In this document: positions 13,557 to 25,262 of the stretch, one piece after another
How positions within the stretch are numbered: the first letter of the stretch is position 1
Layout: every line of letters begins with the position of its first letter
DNA from: Circinella umbellata
Taxonomy: Eukaryota > Mucoromycota > Mucoromycetes > Mucorales > Lichtheimiaceae
Direction: 5' to 3'
Length of the DNA: 64,000 nt
Assembly (NCBI GenBank): GCA_025093555.1
Contig: JAIWNF010000043.1
Coordinates: 1-64,000 of the forward strand
The notes under the pieces: generated by a model
Told to the model about the DNA's origin: nothing
What the model saw: the letters and a program-made list of their open reading frames with translations, nothing else
Database searches by the model: none
Position numbers and translations under genes: made by a program

Positions 13557-14033
13557 AGTCTAGTTTTATCGTACTTTGTATTAGTATGAAACTAGGAGAA
13601 TTGCCCAAATTTGATGTCTTTGATGTATGATGAAGGTTAAATTTCCCCCAGAGTAGAATTTGGAAAATATCAAGGATGATACATCACATATTTTTTTCAA
13701 CTGTTTTCAAGTAAATTGAAATATTATATATGTTATATATATTTATACCCTTAAATCGCTTACTTAGTATGGTTATATCCCGTTGCTTTCTCCATATATT
13801 ACTTTTATAAAATTATTAGCCAATCGATACTTCTGAGTTTCATGATCTATTCTGGATTTGTCCATTTTCATTGAAATGATTTTATTATACGCTAAGCTGT
13901 TATCCGTTTAGCAAAATCAGGTAAACTAACTTATTAATGCTATTTTTTGTTGTTTTTTTCGTCATTTTCATTGTCATTTTCATGTTGCTAGACCTCATTT
14001 CTATGGTACTTCATAATAAAAATTATATATCCG

Positions 14034-14061
<28 letters not shown>
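14034..14061. repeat. (TA)n microsatellite
   Basis: About 14 TA units just beyond the VPS26 3' end. Confidence 0.85.
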
Positions 14062-14066
<5 letters not shown>

Positions 14067-14487
14067 TTAATATTACAATTAAGATAGTTTATCCATATAT
14101 ATAGTTTGACTCATAAAAGTCGGTATTTCATGTCGTTTTTAAATCTGTATCATAATTTGTACCAAATAATATGACAAACATCATCCATCATTCATTCTCA
14201 AATAAATCTTTGTTATCAGATACAATATAATATTCTTACTTCCTTTCATAACAAAAACTATCTCTTTTCCTTTCACAATTGATAATTCTCATTTGGATAA
14301 GTTTCTTGTAGGCAGGTGAGAAAAAAAATAGAGAAGGGATAAAATGAATTGTATTATTATTACAATTCGAATAATAATAATAATAAACACAAGGAAAAGA
14401 AAAAGAAAATAAAAGGGAATAATCAAGCTTATTATTGTACAAATATACATAATGTATAACTCTTGTTTTTTTTCGGTTTTCTACTTT

Positions 14488-16186
14488 TTAAGCTGGAACA
14501 GGAGGTTCATCATCTGGTGGATAACCATCATCAACTAAAAATAAAGTGTATATTAATTATTGAGATCTACTATCTATATAAAAAGGTCCTATAATTATTA
14601 ACTTACTTTTGCGTCTAAACATGGTAATTTCTTGTTGCTTAAAGTAACGACGATTCTCTTCGTCAATGAGGACTAGATTTAAATAATATCTTGTGGAAAA
14701 CTTTTTGTTTACGTCTACATACATATTATAAGAATGACTAATTGAGTATATCTTTTATATAATCCAACCAATTGACTTTATTTAATACCTCGGAAAGTAG
14801 GTGCAAGTTCAAATCCACCAAGGAAAAGTCGAATTGGAATAGCTTCACCTAGATATTAAATATAATGTAATTAATACTTTCTCATTCTATCCACATTCTA
14901 CATTCATGTCTGTTTTATTTACTCTTATATATGTATGTTACCTCGAACAGGTGCACCATCCATAATTTCGAATTTAGTTACCGTTTCACTCTCATTATAT
15001 AAATTAGGTGCTATTAATTTATTTTTTCACAAATTAGAAAATTCATATGTTATTATATACATGTCGCAAAACAAAATAGATAGACCACATACCAGCTCCT
15101 GTTGTCTCACGTCGAATGATTGCCAATTCCATTGTTTTAATCTTTATACGTACAAGTAAAAAGTATATTTTACCAACAATCACATCCTTTAAATGATACC
15201 TATTTATTAAAAGCTATTAAGTAAACCAGCCCAAATATTCCTCTCCTCTTCTTTCGTATCTTTTAACTAAAGGGAAACAATAAAAATAACAACATACTTT
15301 GATTTGTTGTATTCGAATTCAATATGTAAACAATCTTCAATACCAACTTCCATCTTTATCGAATTATTGATATCAGTTGGCATTCTGTAAGAATATACCC
15401 AAATATCTTTTTCATTCACAAGATCGGCTAAACGACGTGATATAGTAACTCGAACAAAATATCTAAAAATATATGATATCGTATTATAAACATTATATAA
15501 TCCATTATGTCTCTTCCCTCTCTTTTCTTTACCTTAATTTGACGTTAATACCATGATAACATTCATATTGTTTTTCTACTCGTTTGAATTCAAAGTCCAA
15601 TGATTCACTCTGACGAAGCTCACCTGGTGCTGCTAATTCTTGAGAAAGTGTTAAGAATTCATGCGGTCTACCCCGGTCATAGAATAGTTCTAAAATGGAT
15701 AGATAAAAAAAAGTTGTTTTAATAATATTTGTTTGATTATATATTTAGCATGAATTTTATTTTATTTTACCTATGCTTCCCACGAATTCAACCTTGATAC
15801 CATTATGTTCAAGTTTCTTTCCACCTCGCAAACGAATATTCACCTATATATATATATATATATATATATTGTAAAGGTTGAATAAATGCCAAGACCTTAT
15901 TTTTTTTTCATTAAAGAACATTAAATGAAATTGTCTTAATAAGAAATATTTACTTTGCCGCTCACTGTTTCGCCGTCAAGATATACTGGGTACGTTTCAC
16001 GACGTTCTTTGTCTACTTTTACATCAACCTTTTTTCGTTGATCTTCTCCAGTAAAACTAATGTCAATGTCCACAGGTGTGGATAAACCAAGTAAACTCTA
16101 CATTAATTTATATTTATTTTATAGTTTTGTTAATTTGCATTCGAGGTTTTTTTTTGTTTTAAAATAATACTTACTGCCATCGACAT
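14488..16186 (-). CDS. VPS26: Retromer subunit Vps26
   Basis: Arrestin-fold core subunit of the retromer, which recycles sorting receptors from endosomes to the Golgi. Ten exons on the minus strand: 16186-16175, 16097-15954, 15843-15771, 15689-15533, 15462-15298, 15199-15093, 15010-14942, 14848-14789, 14672-14607 and 14534-14488. They join in frame to 299 aa. Diagnostic stretches are VDVKVDKERRETYPVYLDGE, FYDRGRPHEFLTLSQELAAP, YFVRVTISRRLADLVNEKDI, YHLKDVIVGKIYFLLVRIKI, MELAIIRRETTG, EAIPIRLFLGGFELAPTFR and RRYFKQQEITMFRRK. The first coding exon is only 12 bases (MSMA), but the next exon, SLLGLSTPVDIDISF, continues the family N-terminus, so the start is sound. The acidic tail IDDGYPPDDEPPVPA is short compared with yeast Vps26. 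Every intron has GT-AG ends; none of the exons is long enough to stand out alone. Confidence 0.95.
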
Positions 16187-17204
16187 TTTTTTCGTTTTTC
16201 TTTTAATGTATTGTTAAAAATGAAGTTGGGATGGGGAGAGAAAAACCGAGAATGCACTCTGCAGTTTGTGCGTAGTCAAAAATCAACTAATTTTATCACT
16301 CCGTCCGAACGCTTTTGGGTTTTTGGCGGGCTTTATGCGGCAGGGTTAAAAAAGAAAACTACCTGGCAAAGAACAAGAAAAAAGAAAAAAGAAAAAAGCC
16401 TATGTAAAAATGCTGTGGGTGAATCAAAAATGACGAGTATCATTTAAAATAATCATTTGTAACGGGTTAAGAAAAATGATCAATAAGTTTGGATATTGAT
16501 GGATTGTCAGGTGCGCTTGATGTTATTATTATCTTCATTGATGTATAAACAGAAAATATCCATCAAGTAGAAGATGGCGTTGCTAGACAACCCCAAGCTT
16601 GGATATAAATTAAATAAGTACACAAAAGATATAGTCATAAATACAATTTTCCTGACCTAATTTACTGTAGTCAAGGAGACAAGATATATTGATTTATTTC
16701 ATACACGTATTAAAATGATGTTATCTGAGAACGAGCTTTCTGCTGGCTTATTGAATCTTGACATGGGAATACATCTTCTCCAAAAGAATTATTACAGACA
16801 ATACGAAAAATTTTTTTTTGAGAGAATGTACAAGATAACCTTTTTTTAATATAGAAGTGTCATACATGATATGAACAAAAAAAAGTGCAGTAAAAAAAAA
16901 AAAAGGAAGAAATATGTGATTAAAAAAAAGCAAAAGCAACATGAGAGAAAAAAAAAACTAATTGATATAGAAAGATATAATAAAATTCGGGGGAAGCAAA
17001 GCGAGGAAGAGAATGTTATGTGTGTGATAGAGAAGAATTAAATGCAATAATAATAATAATAAAAAAATAATGACTGAAAAAAGAATATTTGGCTTTTTTT
17101 AAAAGGAATGAATGCTTTTGTTTTTTTGGTGTTTGTGTTCTTTTTTAATAAAAAAAATGAATGCAGGATAATTTTTTTTGGATGATGCTTATTTTTTTCT
17201 TCTT
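16187..17204. other. VPS26 promoter side and ILV2 3' flank
   Basis: About 1 kb between the VPS26 start and the ILV2 stop, both on the minus strand. AT-rich with poly-A/T runs and an ATA trinucleotide repeat near 17050. Nothing gene-like was seen; the 78-codon frame at 16211 is not supported. Confidence 0.55.
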
Positions 17205-19480
17205 TTACTTCTTGAGACCAGCCTTAACCTTGGGGTGAACGATGAAATCATGTAAAGCCTTACCAGCAGGAACCATGGGGAACAATTGTTCATGTTTAGA
17301 TACAACAGCATCCATAAGAACAGGTCCATCATGAGCAAGGAACTCGGCCATCTTTTCAGGAATTTCAGAAGTCTTTGTCACACGGATTGCCTTGACACCC
17401 ATTGCTTCTGCAAGCTTACAGAAATCTGGATTTTTCATAACAGTGCCAGAGTATCGTTCTTCGTAGAAAAGATCTTGCCATTGTTTGACCATACCTTGGA
17501 AAGAGTTATTTAACAAAAGGACCTTGACGCCAATGTTAAATTCGGCAGCAGTAGCCAATTCCATGGCAGTCATAGAAAAGGAAGCATCACCATCGATATC
17601 AACAACGATGCTGTTAGGCTTGGCAACCTTAGCACCAATGGCACTAGGTAAACCGAATCCCATGGTACCAAGACCACCGGAGGTAATGAATGTGCGGGGA
17701 TGGCGCCATCGGAAATGTTGAGCAGCCCACATTTGATGTTGACCGACACCAGTTGTAACAATAACATCTTCCTTCTTATCCATTGTTTGCTTGTTCAATT
17801 CATCAATAAGTTGTTGAGGCTTGAGTTCAGCATCATCATTTACAGGTAAGTCATAATAGAAAGGATATTGTTCCTTCCATTGGTTAATTTGATCAAACCA
17901 TTCCTTACGTTCCGAGGATTGAATGTGAGGAACAACCTTCTTTAAGTTTTCTGTCACATCACCTTCAATTGCATGAGTGGCTTCGATGACCTTATTAATA
18001 TTCTTGGGCATGATTTCAAAATGAAGAATACCACCGCGGTTTTCACGAGCAGCCTTGACAGCTTCAGGAGCAAAAGCGGAAACCATACCAGTGACACGAT
18101 CATCGAAACGAGCACCCAAAGCAATGATCAAATCAGCATTTTGCATAGCCAAATTGGCATAAGAAGAGCCGTGCATACCCAACATATGCAAGGACTTGGG
18201 GTCCATTTCATCAAATGCACCAAGACCACACAAAGTAGTAGTGACAGGGATATTACCATTGTTGGCAAGTTCACGAAGAACAGCAGGACCATCAGGATGA
18301 CTCAAAATACCTTGACCTGCATAAATGACGGGACGCTTAGCTTGGTTAATTAATTCAGCAGAACGTTGTAACAAGGGATCTTGCTTTGCAGCAATAGCTT
18401 CTTTGGTGAAGGCACCAATGGCAGTGTTGGGAATGGCGTTGGGACGAGATGGAATGACAGTGTTGGTAGGAATGGGTCGTCGTAAAATACCAGCAGTAAC
18501 GTCTTTGGGTAAGTCGACAAGAACAGGACCAGGGCGACCGCTAGTAGCAATTGTGAATGCTTCATTGATTCTTCGAGGAAGTTCAGTAATATCCTTAACC
18601 ATCACATTCCACTTTGTACAACCACGAGAAATACCAACCACATCAGCTTCTTGGAAAGCATCAGTACCAATAGCTGAAGTTACGACTTGACCAGTAAATA
18701 CAACCAAAGGAGTACCATCAGCTTGAGCATCAGCCATTGCTGTGACAACGTTAGTAGCACCGGGACCGGAAGTCACAAGTACAACACCGGGTTTACCGCT
18801 GTCAATTAAAAACAAAAAAAAAATTAAAAAAAAATTGAAAATTGAAAAGATGAATAATGACGAAAATATAATGTGTTTTACTTACGTAGCTCGTGCATAA
18901 CCTTCAGCCATATGGCCAGCACCTTGTTCATGTCGTGGAAGAATAAAGTCAAAATATTTGGACTCATGAATAGCATCAAAGACAGGGAGAATAGCACCGC
19001 CAGGGTAGCCGAAAATATGCTTAACATCATGTCTTAACATCATTTCATGGAAAATTTCGCCACCACTCATACCAACAAAAGAATCATCCATTTCTACGGC
19101 TGCAGGCTTTTTATATTTGAGTGGTTGTGGCTTTCGTTGAGCATTATTGCTTGTTTGTACAGTTGTTCGTTCGGCTGTTTGAGGCGCAGAACTATATTAT
19201 TATTACAATTATTATGAGTTATGACAGCATATACAGATTAGATGAAATTTTTCATTAAAAATTTCTTTTTTGAATTGACAATATAAATAAAAATAATAAT
19301 TCCATTATATCAATCAAACGCAATGCTAGAAAAAAAAAAGACGTACTGAGTTGCTGCAGCACCCTTTGCCTTATGAGAGGTATGGATCATGCATGCGGCT
19401 ACGGAACGTTTGCCGGTTAAAAGAGTTGATCGGTTCAAAAATTGCCTTGATGACAATCTTGCTGCTGCTGATGAGATCAT
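17205..19480 (-). CDS. ILV2: Acetolactate synthase catalytic subunit (mitochondrial)
   Basis: Thiamine-diphosphate and FAD enzyme that condenses two pyruvates to acetolactate, or pyruvate with 2-oxobutyrate, the first common step to valine, leucine and isoleucine. Three exons on the minus strand (19480-19347, 19191-18886, 18798-17205) give 677 aa, close to yeast Ilv2 (687). The first ~75 residues are rich in S, A, R and Q without acidic residues, a mitochondrial presequence. Catalytic-domain motifs: FGYPGGAILPVFDAI, PRHEQGAGHMAEGYARATG with the conserved Glu, VLVTSGPGATN, RPGPVLVDLPKDV, GLGTMGFGLPSAIGAKVA, and the ThDP-binding DIDGDASFSM...LLLNN. FDDRVTG lies in the FAD domain. Codons are enriched in C-ending preferred forms, as expected of a highly expressed gene. 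It is divergent from ILV5 and close to LEU2. The regulatory subunit gene (ILV6) is not in the window. Confidence 0.97.
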
Positions 19481-20069
19481 TTGATGTATATTATAGTGAA
19501 GTAAAAAAAAAGAAAATTAAATAAAAAAGAAGAACCCCCTGGGTACTTTTAATTGCTGGTCGAAGCAGAAGAAGGGAAAAAAGAGAAGGAAGGAAGGAAG
19601 AGAAAGAAAGAAAGAAAGGGGATTCAATTATAAGACAAGAAACTTATTTTTTTTTTTCAATCGAAAAAGAAAAATCTGAAAAGATTCGGTGTGCAATTTA
19701 AAACGCAGAAAACTTTTTTGGATAGGAAAAGCGGACCTTTTATATTTTTTAAACCAGTGGCGTCGGATCGTTGTTGAATGTTTATCTCCTTAATGTTGGG
19801 TTCTGTGTTGTCGGGTTTTGTGTTGTCAAGTTCTATGCAGAAATTAAGACACACGTCTTTTAATTAATGTTTGCCCTTGTCGTAAAAATATAATATTAAT
19901 TAGCATTCATACGTAAGATACATTTTGTAAAAGCTTTTTTGATCTTATAGCTTTCATATTACTGGGGGGGGAAGAATTAGAACGTGTAGACAATAGTATG
20001 TTGTTGTTAATAACAACAGTCTTATCATTTAGTTGGCATGTGAAGTGGATGATGTGCACTTACATCAAA

Positions 20070-20076
20070 TGAGTCA
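20070..20076. promoter_or_regulatory. Gcn4/CPC1-type site TGAGTCA
   Basis: Exact match to the fungal general amino-acid control element TGASTCA, directly followed by ACACCAATCAGG (a CCAAT box). It lies about 590 bases upstream of ILV2 and 745 upstream of ILV5. Confidence 0.45.
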
Positions 20077-20462
20077 CACCAATCAGGTTTAGGCACCGCT
20101 AACAGTTTTTTTGTTTGCATATTACACAATAACTTTTTTTAATCTTTCTGTTAATCGAATCAGAACCCCTCTTGATTGCCACACACACATACACATTTTT
20201 ACCTATCATCTTCTTGTCCCGATCACAGCCACCTATTCTTCTACTTGCAAACAAAAAGATTAATGTATAGCAAATATTATTTTTTTACGGATTGATCTTT
20301 ATTACTAATTTTCTTTTTTCAAAAAAATTTCTATTATCGTTTTTTTTAATATATCGTTTTTTTCATACTATTTATTAAGTGTTACTATAGATTGGGTTAG
20401 TTATTCATATAACCAATTTTTTTTTGATCCAAAGAAGTATCATAAATTGAAATTATACTATA

Positions 20463-20469
20463 TGAGTCA
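20463..20469. promoter_or_regulatory. Second Gcn4/CPC1-type site TGAGTCA
   Basis: Exact TGAGTCA about 350 bases upstream of the ILV5 ATG. Two copies in 1.34 kb is more than the base composition would predict, but single TGACTCA sites also occur elsewhere in the window in non-promoter DNA. Confidence 0.45.
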
Positions 20470-20821
20470 CCAAATGAAAGGGCGACATTTAAAGAAAACT
20501 TTAAAAGAGCGGCATGTATGGAAGAAAAAAAATTGATAAGATCTCAACTCTTCGCTTATTGGCTACAGCATATGATGAATCGAAATAAAAAATGCAAATG
20601 GATAAATCAGAACAGACCACTCATAAACCTCACCCACACAAAAAGTGCCATTTAACATGAGTGGGGGAGTGGGGGATTAGCGGACCAATAAAACGCGAAA
20701 CGCCCGTCACGGCCCATGCTAATAAAAGTGCTGTGGCATTTTAGCTAAATTTTTCGTTTCCTTTCTTGTTTCTAAACTTTTTTTTTTCTTTAACCCGAAA
20801 AAAAACCCTTTTATTTTCCTC

Positions 20822-22480
20822 ATGGCTTCCAGAGTATTTTCTACCGCTATGCGTGCTGCCTCGCGCCGCGCTGCTGCTATCCGTCCCGTTGCCGCTGCTC
20901 GTCCTTTGACCGCTTTGGCTACTGCTAACTTGAAGCAATCTGGTGTCAAGGCTTCGGTAAGGAAACAATTCCTCTTTTTTTTTTTTACTAATATTTTTGA
21001 CATAACGCGTTTTTTTGGTTAATATATAAGCGATACTAAATAACTCAATGATCTATACTTTCGTTTATACTCATTAAGGTTGCTCAACAAGTCCGTGGTA
21101 TGAAGACTTTGAACTTCGGTGGTACCGAAGAAACTGTCTACGAACGTTCCGATGTTCCCAAGGAAAAGCTCTTGGATACCTTCAAGGATGATACCATTGC
21201 CGTTCTCGGTTATGGTCCCCAAGGTCGTGGTCAAGCTTTGAACTTGCGTGACAATGGTGTTAACGTCATCATTGGTCAACGTGAGGGTAAGACCTACCAA
21301 CAAGCCATTGAGGAAGGTTGGGTTCCCGGCAAGAACTTGTTCCCTGTCTTGGATGCTGTTGATAAGGGTACTGTTGTTATGAACCTTTTGTCTGATGCTT
21401 ACCAAAAGGACATCTGGCCTCAAATGAAGCCTCTTTTGACTCCTGGCAAGACCTTGTACTTCTCTCACGGTTTTTCCGTTGTCTACAATGACCAAACCAA
21501 CATTATTCCTCCTAAGGGTAAGTTTTTAAAAAAAGATGAATATAACAATAACGTGTTGACCGGGGAGGGATGATTAGAGTTAAAGGGTATTTCCTAGTTT
21601 AGAGTTGTAAATTTACATTTGAGTTTTTTGAAGGGTGTACAAGAAAAAAAATATTAAAATGATATCTTTTTCTATTTTCCTTTTTTGATCATAGATATTG
21701 ATGTGATCTTGGTTGCCCCTAAGGGTTCCGGTTTCACTGTCCGCCGTTTGTTCCAAGAAGGTCGTGGTATTAATTCTTCCTTCGCTGTCTACCAAGATGC
21801 CTCTGGTAAGGCTCGTGACCGTACCGTCGCTCTTGGTATCGGTATTGGTTCTGGTTACATGTACGAAACCACCTTCGAAAAGGAAGTCTACTCTGACTTG
21901 TACGGTGAACGTGGTGTTTTGATGGGTGCTATCCAAGGTTTCTTCCAAGCTCAATACGAAGTCTTGCGTGCCAATGGTAAGTTTTCAGTTGGGAAGGGGA
22001 GGGAGAGAGAGAGAGAGACAGAATATAAAGGAGTAAAATCGTAAAAGGTGAAATTATATCTTGGCGTGTTTTGTGTGTTCTGTGTTGAATATTTTGTATT
22101 CATTATAAAATTATTATTCCTATTTAGGTCACTCTCCCTCTGAAGCTTTCAACGAAACCGTCGAAGAAGCTACTCAATCTCTCTATCCTTTGATCGGTGA
22201 ACGTGGTATGGATTGGATGTACTCCAACTGTTCCACCACTGCTCAACGTGGTGCTCTTGACTGGTGGAAGCCTTTCCACGATGCTACCAAGCCCGTCTTT
22301 GAACAACTTTACAAGTCTGTCCGTGATGGTTCCGAAACTGCTCGTTCCCTTGACCGTAACTCCAAGCCTGATTACCGTGAACGTCTTGAAGAAGAATTGG
22401 CAGAAATCCGTGAATCTGAAATCTGGCGTGCTGGTAAGACTGTCCGACAACTTCGACCTGAAAACGTTGGCAAGAACTAA
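20822..22480 (+). CDS. ILV5: Ketol-acid reductoisomerase (mitochondrial)
   Basis: NADPH- and magnesium-dependent isomeroreductase converting acetolactate to dihydroxyisovalerate and acetohydroxybutyrate to the isoleucine precursor. Four exons (20822-20956, 21079-21517, 21695-21976, 22128-22480) join in frame to 402 aa, against 395 in yeast Ilv5. The Arg- and Ala-rich start MASRVFSTAMRAASRRAAAI is a mitochondrial presequence. The Rossmann motif VLGYGPQGRGQALNLRDNG binds NADPH; VAPKGSGFTVRRLFQEGRG and SGYMYETTFEKEVYSDLYGE carry core catalytic and metal-binding positions; the C-terminal part has MDWMYSNCSTTAQRGALDWW. Codon use is strongly biased to C-ending preferred codons, stronger than in neighbouring genes, which fits very high expression. 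The long antisense frames in this gene are shadows of that bias. Confidence 0.97.
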
Positions 22481-23483
22481 ATTTATTTTTAATCTTCCCT
22501 AATCTTTTTACTTTCTTTCCCATCTTTTTGTAAACAAACAAACAAAAAATTCCCTCTTCATATTTCACTTTCGCAACTACTTCAAACCCTTTTTAAACTA
22601 TTGCATCACTTCTTTTTTTCCTGTTTATATTGTAAAAAAAAATCACAAAATGTGTATCGTTATAATCAACATCACAACCAGAAAAAGTTAGGCTTTATCC
22701 CCCCCAATTTTCTTTAAAGCCGCCGTTGTTTCGTCAACAAAATCCAATAAAAAAAGTTGATCTTATCGAAAAATCTCAATGCATTTTCTTTCCGAAACCA
22801 AAAAACTATAATTATAATAGATTTATTTCAAATAAGATCACAGTACAATGATCTTTTATACTCCAGCTTTAATATTAAATGGATTATAGATGAGGTTTAT
22901 AGTGGAATATTTCGGAATCAACGAATCCTTTCGTATTAGCTTGTATAAACTCTTTTCTTTTAATTTATTTACTGCTTAAGTATATATAATCAGTGATTCT
23001 TGTTTGTCATCATATGGTATTATAATGATTTTTACTTCTATTTTTGTCATTTTTCGTATTCCGCGCATCAAAAGTCTATTAATTTGGTTTACTAAGAGAT
23101 TCACTTTTTTTTTATAAATGCATAGAAGTTATCTTTTAACCAACTTGTGCCAACCTAGTTGAATCTTTTAGTACTCGATTATGTCCTTTTTTTTTTAAAA
23201 AAAAAACCCTGAAACTGGGTAACCACAACCCAAAGAGAATGGAAACATGGGTACAGAAAAAGAATTTAGATCTGCAGGATTGTTGAAAGAGATTGGAGCG
23301 GCAATAAATTTAATTTGACGGTGTTGTGTTTTCTTATTAACCAATGAGAATACTCATAAATCGTTACGAAAGGTGATTCATAACCTATCTCTTTCTGACA
23401 GGGTGTCTTAATAGCTTTTTTTCTTTTAGTTTGTCATAAACTTTTTTCCCTTTTTACATAACAACTTCTTTCACTAAAAAAAA
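22481..23483. other. ILV5 3' flank and LEU2 promoter
   Basis: One kilobase between two co-oriented pathway genes. A CCAAT box (23341) and a one-mismatch Gcn4-like site TGATTCA (23374-23380) lie just upstream of LEU2. No separate gene was seen. Confidence 0.5.
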
Positions 23484-24899
23484 ATGGTCCAGAAAATTTC
23501 TATTGTATGTCTTCCCGGTGATGGTGTTGGCCCTGAAGTTGTTGGTGAAGCCGTCAAGGTTTTACAAAAGGTTGCCGAACGTCGTGCTCAAGCTTTGAAT
23601 GTTGAATTTGAATTCAAGAATGAACTTATTGGTTTGGCCGCTCTTGAAAAGACAGGTAAACTTTGAGAGAGAGAGAGTGAGAGTGGGAGCGAGAAAAGAA
23701 GGGTGACTGAGGAAACGAAAAATAAAACATTGGGCATGTGTAAATTGTACGTGTTGTTTTTGTAAAAGGATTTGTAACTCATTCTTATGCGTTTCCTTTT
23801 GTTATTATAAGGTGAACCATTGCCTGAATCCGCTTTGGATGCATGCAAATCTGCTGACGCCATTTTGTTGGGCGCTGTTGGTGGTCTTCCTGGTGCTCAA
23901 ATTGGTAGTGGACCACGACCTGAACAAGGTCTTTTGAAGTTGCGCAAGTCCCTTGACTTGTATGCCAACCTTCGACCTGTCACTTTTGCTTCTGATAGTT
24001 TGACTAGCTTGTCCCCTCTTAAGGATCATGTTGTCCAAGGTGTCGAATTTGTTTTTGTTCGTGAATTGGTTGGTGGTATCTATTTTGGTGACCGTAAGGA
24101 AGCTGGTGAAGATGGCAAAGGTAACTTATATAAAAAAAATTGAGGATAAATTGGGACACAAAGGAGAAAAGGGTGGTACGCATAGACGCGTCAAGTGGAA
24201 AAATATGTGTTTAAATTTAATGTCTTAACCTAAACTACTATTATTTACTATTTAGCTTACGATACTCTTCCTTACTCTCGTGAAGAAATCGAACGTGTAA
24301 CTCGTCTTGCTGCCCTGTTGGCATTGAAGCAAAGCCCTGTTGGTAAGATTCACTCCATCGACAAGGCTAACGTTTTGGCCACATCGCGTCTCTGGCGTAA
24401 GGTTGTCAGTGAAACCTTAGATAAGGAATTCCCACAACTTCAATATGAACATCATTTGGTCGACTCTGCTGCTATGGCCATGGTTCAGAATCCCAAGAAA
24501 TTGAATGGTGTCGTCTTGACTGAAAATATGTTTGGTGATATCTTGTCCGATGAAGCCTCTGTCATTGTTGGTTCTCTCGGTCTTTTACCTTCTGCTTCTT
24601 TGAACGGTTTGCCCGATGGTAAGAGCAAGTGTGTTGGTTTGTATGAACCTATCCACGGTTCTGCACCCGATATTGCTGGTCAAAACATTGCTAACCCCAT
24701 TGCTACCATTTTGAGTGTTGCCATGTTGCTCCGTTACTCCTTGGGCTTTGAACAAGAAGCTAAGGCTGTTGAAGATGCTGTTCGTAAGGTTTTGGATAGT
24801 GGTGTTCGCTCTCGTGATTTGGGTGGTGAACAATCCACTACCCAAGTAGGTGATAAGGTCATTGAAGCCTTGGGCGGCATTTTGGATGCTTTGAACTAG
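23484..24899 (+). CDS. LEU2: 3-isopropylmalate dehydrogenase
   Basis: NAD-dependent decarboxylating dehydrogenase of leucine synthesis, converting 3-isopropylmalate to 2-oxoisocaproate. Three exons (23484-23655, 23812-24120, 24256-24899) join in frame to 374 aa; yeast Leu2 is 364. Motifs: the start [31 protein letters not shown], the substrate Arg region [47 protein letters not shown], the metal-site [20 protein letters not shown] and the NAD-binding [20 protein letters not shown]. There is no clear mitochondrial presequence, consistent with the usual cytosolic enzyme. It follows ILV5 on the same strand at 1 kb, forming a run of three branched-chain amino-acid genes with ILV2. Confidence 0.97.
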
Positions 24900-25262
24900 A
24901 TCTTCCTCCCTCTTCTTTATTTCCCCTGTTCTCTATTTCGTCCTTTTATTCTGTATATATAAGACAATCAACAACAAAAAATTGAAAATTTATAGTATAT
25001 AAAAAGTCATTTTTTTTCTTTTATAAAATTTATCATGTGCCTCTTGGGTTATTATTATACATATTAATGGTGTGGTGTGTTGTCATTACAATGGAACAGG
25101 TATATAACGTTACTATGCTACATATGTTTTAATACTGTTATAATAAATAAAGTTGTCTAATCGACTTATAGGAGTGCATAGAGTTTCACAATAGAATTTT
25201 TTTTTATTCTGACTTAGAGGTGCGATTTAAAAATAGTTTGTAATTTTTATTAGTATATCTAA

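Larger units (their letters stand above)
8230..14487. other. Gene-poor AT-rich region, 6.2 kb, with transposon traces
   Basis: No intact gene was found. It holds a 364-bp inverted-repeat element (10901-11264), a probable transposon end at 12860, a palindrome at 13521-13556, a TA tract, and an open coding-like frame at 9916-10080 (plus strand) containing KLLKWLITDWLI, which may be a transposase scrap. Sequence at 12540-12840 is less AT-rich than its surroundings and open in more than one frame, but nothing in it was recognised. Confidence 0.55.
19481..20821. promoter_or_regulatory. Divergent ILV2/ILV5 promoter region
   Basis: A 1.34 kb spacer between the two start codons. It carries two exact TGAGTCA sites, CCAAT boxes (one beside the first TGAGTCA, one at 20685-20689), a GC-rich block GTGGGGGAGTGGGGG near 20661 and an ILV5-proximal pyrimidine-rich leader. 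The ILV2 side begins with a strong pyrimidine tract on the coding strand (19560-19660). Shared control of both genes is an inference from the layout. Confidence 0.5.

Noticed and set aside
14107..14113. TGACTCA (and another near 26125) as Gcn4-like sites
   Set aside because: They lie in gene-poor DNA far from any amino-acid gene start; a few are expected by chance.
17286..18690. Several plus-strand frames of 75-126 codons within ILV2
   Set aside because: Antisense to a codon-biased gene; ILV5 and LEU2 show the same effect.
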